A stretch of DNA of 64,000 bases from Candidatus Nanoarchaeia archaeon (lineage in GTDB: Archaea; Nanobdellota; Nanobdellia; Woesearchaeales; JANQNE01): assembly GCA_028279725.1 (NCBI GenBank), contig JANQNE010000002.1:1-64000 (forward strand), given 5' to 3'. The translations under genes were made by a program, and so were the position numbers. This document shows positions 59,267 to 64,000 of the stretch, piece after piece (within the stretch, counting starts at the first letter, position 1; every line of letters begins with the position of its first letter). The notes under the pieces are model-generated. The model was not told the origin of the DNA. It saw only the letters and a list, made by a program, of their open reading frames with translations, and did no database searches.

Positions 59267-59467
59267 ATGTGCCTATGCGACAAATGTTCTAAACTTGTAG
59301 CATTCTTTGTGCTAGCATTAGGAGTTTTGTTCTTACTGCAAGATCTTAATGTATGGAACTTTTGGGGAATCAGCTGGTATTCAGCTATATTGATCTTAGC
59401 TGGACTGACAGGATTCTGTTCAAGCTGCTGCCCAGAATGCCAGGTTGCCACAAAGAAAAAGAAATAA
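59267..59467 (+). CDS. Small cysteine-rich membrane protein (66 aa)
   Basis: 66 aa: CLCDKCSK at the N-terminus, hydrophobic helices (LVAFFVLALGVLFLLQDL; WYSAILILAGLTGF), CSSCCPEC, and a lysine tail. Cysteines on both sides of the helices could bind metal. GAGGTGAT precedes ATG 59267. Common in size and form among DPANN small membrane proteins; function unknown. Confidence 0.7.
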   Translation: MCLCDKCSKLVAFFVLALGVLFLLQDLNVWNFWGISWYSAILILAGLTGFCSSCCPECQVATKKKK

Positions 59468-59492
59468 AAAATAAGATTTTATTTTTTTTATT

Positions 59493-59708
59493 TTATTCTT
59501 CTGAAAGACCGCCTAAGTCTTCAGATTCAATACCTTCTATATCTGCTTTAAGCTTGTCAAGGTCTTCCTGAGTCAGTGAAGAAGTCTTTTTTTCTTCAGC
59601 AGGCATCTCAACTTCTATCTTTTCAGATTCTTTTTTTACTTCTGCCTGTTGAGCACATCCTACAATAAGAAGGCTTGCTATTATCGCTATCAAGATCAGT
59701 TTTTTCAT
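59493..59708 (-). CDS. Small lipoprotein (71 aa)
   Basis: ATG 59708 has GAGGTGA 5 nt upstream (the track's GTG start overlaps that site). Signal helix LILIAIIASLLIV followed by the lipobox-like VGC-AQQ, then an acidic helical domain (LTQEDLDKLKADIEGIE). Likely lipid-anchored on the outer membrane face. It is last in the hydrogenase-led gene run, coupled to the 256-aa gene upstream. Confidence 0.7.
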   Translation of the reverse strand: MKKLILIAIIASLLIVGCAQQAEVKKESEKIEVEMPAEEKKTSSLTQEDLDKLKADIEGIESEDLGGLSEE

Positions 59709-59709
59709 C

Positions 59710-60480
59710 TTATTCACCTCTTAGCATCATCTTGTATGCCTGGTCTAGATTTCTATGTGCGCTGAGCAGATTTGTCCTTGCTGTCCGCAGGTAGTTGTTT
59801 CCTTCTGCAAACTTTATCAGAGGAGTACCTGGGGTTACAACTTCTTCGTATGATGATTCTGCTTTATCTACATTGCTCTGTGCTTCCTCTATGTCTTCTT
59901 TAGCTGCGTCAAGCTTTGCTATTATGTTTTCATCATCTGTCTCTTCCCTAAGCTTTGATTCATAGTCTTCTATTGTGCCTATCTTTTCATTTGCTATGTG
60001 TACCCACATCTTTCCTGTGTTTCTTGCGACATCTGCGATAAGCTCAAAGTATTTTCCGACCATCTTAAGGAAGACCAATCCGAGCTCTAGCTGATTTTCG
60101 ATCCCATCTACGTCAGACCTTAGCCCGTCAACCTTTTCTAGATTCTTTTCTACATCTTCTTTGATAAGGTCTTTTATGTCTGCAGGAATCTCTGAGTTTT
60201 CTTCTGCTTCTAGATCTTTCCAGTTCAGCCATGCTTCAGCTTCATCTAAAGCAGAGTTAAGAACATCTTTTCCTGTTTCAATTATATTTTGCTTGTTCTC
60301 TTCTGTCTTCTCTGCTGCATATTCAATCTTTGCATCCCTGTGTATCTGCTTCTTATCTTTGCTTACCTGTTTAAGGTCTCTCCATTCCTGTTTTGCTTCA
60401 GATGCAGTCAGTGCGCTCACTGCTATTGTCTGCAATACTAAAACAACAAGAAGGAAGAATACTGTAAATAATTTTTTCAT
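59710..60480 (-). CDS. Secreted helical protein (256 aa)
   Basis: Signal peptide MKKLFTVFFLLVVLVLQTIAVSA; the mature part is all helical and charged, possibly a long helical bundle (KQEWRDLKQVSKDKKQIHRDA...NVDKAESSYEEVV). GGAGGGGATAAA precedes ATG. It sits 11 bp after hydA on the same strand and overlaps the ribosome site of the lipoprotein gene. Partner of that lipoprotein is likely; a link to the hydrogenase is positional only. Confidence 0.65.
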   Translation of the reverse strand: MKKLFTVFFLLVVLVLQTIAVSALTASEAKQEWRDLKQVSKDKKQIHRDAKIEYAAEKTEENKQNIIETGKDVLNSALDEAEAWLNWKDLEAEENSEIPADIKDLIKEDVEKNLEKVDGLRSDVDGIENQLELGLVFLKMVGKYFELIADVARNTGKMWVHIANEKIGTIEDYESKLREETDDENIIAKLDAAKEDIEEAQSNVDKAESSYEEVVTPGTPLIKFAEGNNYLRTARTNLLSAHRNLDQAYKMMLRGE

Positions 60481-60491
60481 TTTATCCCCTC

Positions 60492-62171
60492 CTAAAATTG
60501 GCTTCTCTTAGTATATTTTGTGTGTAAGAATTTTTCTGCTTTTTCGCTTAAAGGATGATCAAGGTATTCTTTGTATATCTTTCTGACTATCGGGTTTTCG
60601 TGTGATTTCTTGAATTCCATGTTGGATTCTTCTTTGTAGATAGCTTTGATCCTTTTCTTTAGGATATCTTTTGATATGTGAGGAGGCTGCCCGCCACCGC
60701 CAATACAGCCGCCAGGGCATGCCATCATCTCGATGAAATGATATTTGTCTTTATTTTCTAATAATTTTCTGTTGTTTGCTCCTCCGTGGGCAACTGCGAA
60801 CTTTATTGTCTTTCCTTTTACTTTTACTGTTCCTTCTTTTATTCCGTCCATGCCCCTTATCTCGTTGAATTCAACTTTTTCTAAAGTTTTTTGGTTTCCG
60901 AACTCATAAGCAGTCCTTAGTGCTGCTTCCATCACTCCTCCAGTTGCTCCGAATATAGCTCCTGCACCTGTTGCGATGCCTAAAGCTGGGTCGAAATTTT
61001 CGTCTTTTATATTTTTGAAATCTATCTTATTGAATCTTATTAATTTAGCAGCTTCTCTTGTTGTCAGAACATAATCAACTCCAGTCTCAAGTTCTGGCCT
61101 TGTTGATTCGAATTTTTTTGCTGTGCAAGGCATTATGCTTACAACGATGATATCTTTTGGATCGATGTTTGCTTTTTTTGCGTAATAGGATTTTGTGAGC
61201 ATACCAAGCATCTCGTGCGGGCTTTTACATGTTGACATGTTGTTGTTTTTGATAAGATCAGGATAGAAGTGCTCCATCATAAGGATCCAGCCTGGACAGC
61301 ATGTTGTTATCATAGGGAATGGACCGCCATTCTCGAATCTTTTTATGAATTCAGAAGCTTCTTCCATTATTGTCATGTCTGCCCCTAAGTTTACATCGAA
61401 AACTTTGTCGAATCCGCACTTTCTTAATGCAGCCACCATCTTTCCTGTGACTAATGTTCCAGGTTCTAGGCCGAACTCTTCTCCTAGTGCAGCTCTTATC
61501 GAAGGAGCTGTCTGTACTATAACGTGTTTTTTCTTATTTTTTAATACTTCCATGACTTCATGGAGATGTTCTCTTTCATGTATAGCACCAACTGGGCAGT
61601 GTAAGATACATTGTCCGCATTTGATGCATGCGACGTCTGCAAGATTATGTTCACAGTAAGGAGCGACGTGCTCGTTGTAGCCTCTTGATGCAAAGTCGAT
61701 TGCGTATACTGCCTGGATCTCTGCGCATGTTCTTATGCAACGTCCGCAGTTTATGCATTTATTGTCATTTCTTACTACTGATGATCCCAGATCTTCTTTG
61801 TATTTTCTTATAGGCTCGAATCTTATCCCTGTCAATCCTATCTCTTCTAACATTCCGCATAAGTCATGTGCGTCTTTGTCTATCGAACATGTTGTTATAT
61901 GGCCTGCCATTATTAGCTCTATGTTCATCTTTCTTGCTTTCAGGACTTTTTCTGAGTTTGTGATAATTTTAGAATTTTCTTTTGGTTTTTCTGTGCAGGA
62001 AGTTACAAGCTTTCCGTCAACTTCTACCAAACAGACTCTGCATCTTCCTCCTGGCTTAAGGCCTTCCTGATAGCAAAGAGTTGGGATGTTGATGTTGTTT
62101 TCTCTGCAGATCTCTAATAGTGATTTGCCAGGATCAACTTCAATATTTTTGTTGTTTAGTGATATTTTCAT
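60492..62171 (-). CDS. hydA: [FeFe]-hydrogenase catalytic subunit (HydA)
   Basis: 559 aa. N-terminal [2Fe-2S] domain (Cys33, 44, 47, 59); a His-cluster site altered to H91-x3-C95-x2-D98-x6-C105, where one cysteine is replaced by Asp; two [4Fe-4S] clusters (CINCGRCIRTC, CIKCGQCILHC). The H-cluster is complete: TTCCPGW (Cys291 proton relay, Cys292), IMPCTAKKFE (Cys349), EMMACPGGCIGGGGQP (Cys485, Cys489). It reduces protons or oxidises H2. It lacks the extra C-terminal [2Fe-2S] domain of Thermotoga HydA. Overlaps hydB (ATGA). Maturases HydEFG are not in the window. Confidence 0.93.
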   Translation of the reverse strand: MKISLNNKNIEVDPGKSLLEICRENNINIPTLCYQEGLKPGGRCRVCLVEVDGKLVTSCTEKPKENSKIITNSEKVLKARKMNIELIMAGHITTCSIDKDAHDLCGMLEEIGLTGIRFEPIRKYKEDLGSSVVRNDNKCINCGRCIRTCAEIQAVYAIDFASRGYNEHVAPYCEHNLADVACIKCGQCILHCPVGAIHEREHLHEVMEVLKNKKKHVIVQTAPSIRAALGEEFGLEPGTLVTGKMVAALRKCGFDKVFDVNLGADMTIMEEASEFIKRFENGGPFPMITTCCPGWILMMEHFYPDLIKNNNMSTCKSPHEMLGMLTKSYYAKKANIDPKDIIVVSIMPCTAKKFESTRPELETGVDYVLTTREAAKLIRFNKIDFKNIKDENFDPALGIATGAGAIFGATGGVMEAALRTAYEFGNQKTLEKVEFNEIRGMDGIKEGTVKVKGKTIKFAVAHGGANNRKLLENKDKYHFIEMMACPGGCIGGGGQPPHISKDILKKRIKAIYKEESNMEFKKSHENPIVRKIYKEYLDHPLSEKAEKFLHTKYTKRSQF

Positions 62172-63280
62172 CTTAGTTCTTTTTCAAAATCTTTTCTGAA
62201 ATGTTTTAGGCTTGTTAAAATATGATTAGTGCAGCTCTGGCCTAGGCCGCAAAGTGATGTCTGGCCGATGTGTTCTCCTAATTCTTGCAGGAGGTTTAGG
62301 TCTTGTGCTGTGGCTTTTCCTTGTCTTATTTTTTTTATTAGCAGGAGAATCCTTACAGAACCTTCTCTGCAAGGTGTACATTTTCCGCATGATTCATAAG
62401 CGAAGAATTTTGAGATTACATATGCTAAGTCAACGATAGATCTTGTGTTGTCTACTACGATCATAGTGCATGATCCGCTTACACAGTCTTCACCACAGAT
62501 GTTGTCGTGTGTTAGTTCTATGTCTTTGTAAGGCATGCATCCTCCGAAGCATCCGAAGTATACTGATTTTACAGGATTTTTTGGTTTTGCAAGCTTCATA
62601 GCTTCTGAAAGTTTTATTCCTGCAGGAAGTTCGTAGACTCCTGGTTTTGTAACATCTCCAGAGATGCAGAATAATCTTAGTAATGAGTTCCAGTTATCTA
62701 AGAGTATTGCATGGGCTGCTGCTGTCAATGTTTCTACGTTGTTTATTACTGTTGGTTTTCCATAAAGCCCTTCTACTGGAGGGTATGGTGGCTTGAGGTA
62801 AGGCTGGCCTCTAAAGCCTTCAATAGATTTTATGATTGCTGTTTCTTCTCCGCAGACATATGCTCCTGCTCCTAAGATTATTTCTATGTTGACTTTTGTC
62901 TTTGCTTTTCTGATAACTTTTGTTATTGTTTTTTCCAGTTTTGATTTTAGGTTTTCATATTCTCCTCTTAGGTAGATATAAGCTTGTTTTGCTCCAATTG
63001 TTTCAGATGCTATTAGGATTCCTTCGATAAGTGTTTCCGGGTTTTTCTGCATAATAAATTTGTCTTTGAAAGTTCCTGGCTCTCCTTCATCAGCGTTGCA
63101 GATGACATATTTTTCTTTTGACTTTTGTTTTAGTGCGAATTCCCATTTTTTCCCTGTTGGAAATGAAGCTCCTCCTCTTCCTGTCAGACCTTTTTTGTTT
63201 AGCAAGCTAATAGTTTTCTTTGGTCCAAGGTTTCTTGCTTTTTTCAGAGCTTTTAGTTCTGTTTTTTCTAGGATCTGCAT
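62168..63280 (-). CDS. hydB: NADH-dehydrogenase subunit of hydrogenase (HydB/NuoF-like)
   Basis: 370 aa, a minimal NuoF core: GLTGRGGASFPTG FMN loop, CNADEGEPGTFKD for NAD(H), GAGAYVCGEETAII, and the [4Fe-4S] site SCGKCTPCREG plus TSLCGLG (Cys298, 301, 304, 344). It lacks both the N-terminal thioredoxin-like [2Fe-2S] domain and the C-terminal double [4Fe-4S] domain of bifurcating HydB, so it is about 60% of that length. It would pass electrons between NADH and HydA. Overlaps hydC by 13 bp. Confidence 0.92.
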   Translation of the reverse strand: MQILEKTELKALKKARNLGPKKTISLLNKKGLTGRGGASFPTGKKWEFALKQKSKEKYVICNADEGEPGTFKDKFIMQKNPETLIEGILIASETIGAKQAYIYLRGEYENLKSKLEKTITKVIRKAKTKVNIEIILGAGAYVCGEETAIIKSIEGFRGQPYLKPPYPPVEGLYGKPTVINNVETLTAAAHAILLDNWNSLLRLFCISGDVTKPGVYELPAGIKLSEAMKLAKPKNPVKSVYFGCFGGCMPYKDIELTHDNICGEDCVSGSCTMIVVDNTRSIVDLAYVISKFFAYESCGKCTPCREGSVRILLLIKKIRQGKATAQDLNLLQELGEHIGQTSLCGLGQSCTNHILTSLKHFRKDFEKELR

Positions 63281-63675
63281 TTTTTTAGGATTGTTTTTAC
63301 TTTTTCTTTTGTTAAGTTTGTAATCGCTTTTCCGTTTAGAAGCATTGCAGGAGCTTTATCACAGCATCCGATGCATGATGTCTTGTATAAAGAGATCTTC
63401 TTGTCTTTTGTAGTCTGGCCGAACTCTATATTTAGCTCTTTTTCTAAGAAGTTTTCTAGATCTAGCTCTCCGTTTAGATAGCATGAAGGTGATCCGCATA
63501 TTTCTATGATGTTTTTGCCTTGTTTTTCTGTGTGAAGCATAGTGTAGAAGGTTGCGACAGCGTAGAGTCTTGAGACTGGGACTTTAGTCTTTTTGCTGAT
63601 CTTTTTTAGAATATCTTCTGATAAATAGCCGTGCTTTTTGTGCTCTTTTCTAAGAATAGGAAGTATCAAGTCCAT
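63268..63675 (-). CDS. hydC: [2Fe-2S] subunit of hydrogenase (HydC/NuoE-like)
   Basis: 135 aa. Thioredoxin-like fold with ligands Cys60-x4-Cys65 (CGSPSC) and Cys101-x3-Cys105 (CIGCC), and the NuoE N-terminal helical part (GYLSEDILKKISKKTKVPVSRLYAVATFYTM). First gene of hydCBA; GGGGTT precedes ATG 63675 and a weak TATA (TTAATAAA) lies about 30 bp upstream. Completes an NADH-linked trimeric hydrogenase. Confidence 0.92.
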   Translation of the reverse strand: MDLILPILRKEHKKHGYLSEDILKKISKKTKVPVSRLYAVATFYTMLHTEKQGKNIIEICGSPSCYLNGELDLENFLEKELNIEFGQTTKDKKISLYKTSCIGCCDKAPAMLLNGKAITNLTKEKVKTILKKCRS

Positions 63676-63725
63676 TTTAACCCCTTTTAGAAAATAAAGA
63701 GTTGGGGGATTTATTAATGTTTGGA

Positions 63726-64000
63726 TTATTCTTTTACAAGCTCAACTATATAATATGAGGTTCCGCCTTTATCTACCTCTACCTTAGATCTTGAATAATG
63801 TTTTATGCCTGTCCTTTCTGTTAGTATCTGTGCGTCACATTCCATGCTTCCCATTGTGAACTTATCTTTTTTTGGATCAAGTTCTCTTTCTTCCTGCTCT
63901 GCTTTTAATCTGTCTGCAGCATATTTGAATGACAGAGCGTATATACATTGAGTCCTTATTGAATGAACAACTCCAAGTTTATCATTTCCATCTGCGTCTT
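63726..64000 (-). CDS. Hypothetical protein, C-terminal part (runs off the right edge)
   Basis: Read by hand, since it is absent from the ORF track because its start lies beyond base 64000. The 90 visible C-terminal residues include DADGNDKLGVVHSIRTQCIY, FKYAADRLKAEQ and a beta end SYYIVELVKE*. Soluble-looking, acidic and basic mixed. It lies 50 bp upstream of hydC on the same strand, so it may belong to the operon or end just before its promoter. No family recognised. Confidence 0.6.
   Translation of the reverse strand, partial: DADGNDKLGVVHSIRTQCIYALSFKYAADRLKAEQEERELDPKKDKFTMGSMECDAQILTERTGIKHYSRSKVEVDKGGTSYYIVELVKE

Noticed and set aside
60492-63675. Respiratory complex I fragment (NuoE/F/G)
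   Set aside because: The third protein carries complete H-cluster motifs (TTCCPGW, MPC, ACPGGCIGGGGQP) absent from NuoG, so it is a hydrogenase.
1-64000. tRNA or rRNA genes
   Set aside because: No intergenic stretch contains a T-arm GGTTCRANTCC with a matching acceptor stem, and no rRNA-like sequence was noticed; a tRNAscan run would settle this.

Overview
This window looks like a chromosomal stretch of a DPANN archaeon, most probably a Woesearchaeota-like lineage. That placement is inferred from gene content, with no rRNA in view. Archaeal markers are RNase P protein 4 (Rpp21), CDP-archaeol synthase (CarS), archaeal D-aminoacyl-tRNA deacylase (DTD2), archaeal-length Elp3, a Nip7-like PUA protein, AT-rich TATA boxes with leaderless starts, and GAGGTG Shine-Dalgarno sites inside operons. 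Bacterial-looking genes are mixed in: class I GAPDH, a PgsA-like phosphatidyltransferase and a trimeric [FeFe]-hydrogenase. Many very short genes (23-54 aa), missed by the ORF track, are added here. No tRNA, rRNA, CRISPR array or transposase gene was found.

Layout. 1-8.3 kb: surface-protein genes, including a 43-aa ribbon-helix-helix regulator with a palindromic site in its own promoter region, followed directly by a 1222-aa secreted coiled-coil protein and a membrane-anchored partner. 8.4-10.1 kb: a COG1031-type radical SAM protein lacking the usual C-terminal tail, and a small conserved protein. 10.2-18.7 kb: an operon of secreted proteins behind two tandem hairpins; it contains a papain-like peptidase/FG-GAP propeller fusion and a duplicated propeller fragment flanking an AT-rich insert. 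18.7-20.1 kb: a winged-helix/nucleotidyltransferase pair resembling AbiE toxin-antitoxin modules. 20.2-24.3 kb: a MATE exporter divergent from a membrane-lipid operon (decarboxylase, DUF212, CarS, PgsA-like, PHP phosphoesterase). 24.3-29.4 kb: a Dph2 remnant, an unknown operon of short and long helical proteins behind a structured leader, rnp4, and a coiled-coil/Nip7-like pair. 29.4-41.7 kb: a surface locus on the minus strand with a 1016-aa TPR/coiled-coil protein, a tailed membrane protein, a 2149-aa Ig/cadherin-like repeat protein and a PGF-pre-PGF anchored protein.

41.9-50.6 kb: glycolytic gap-pgk, a GT-A-fold transferase, an m5C RNA methyltransferase with a duplicated 3' end, a multi-winged-helix protein, elp3 and an unknown protein. 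50.6-56.5 kb: ferredoxin, membrane proteins, a Ca2+-type P-ATPase with two accessory membrane proteins, and an AbrB-like regulator. 56.7-59.5 kb: a TrpF-TrpC fusion in the order opposite to enterobacteria, coupled to DTD2. 59.5-64 kb: hydC-hydB-hydA, followed within 11 bp by a secreted helical protein and a small lipoprotein.

Functionally the window joins lower glycolysis (GAPDH makes NADH, PGK makes ATP) with a plausible NADH-disposing hydrogenase, a partial phospholipid pathway, and an unusually large investment in cell-surface proteins, which would suit a host-attached fermentative symbiont (inference). The most noteworthy non-gene signal is a pair of 85-90 bp structured repeats at 51.8 and 59.1 kb whose outer stem shows a compensatory base change.
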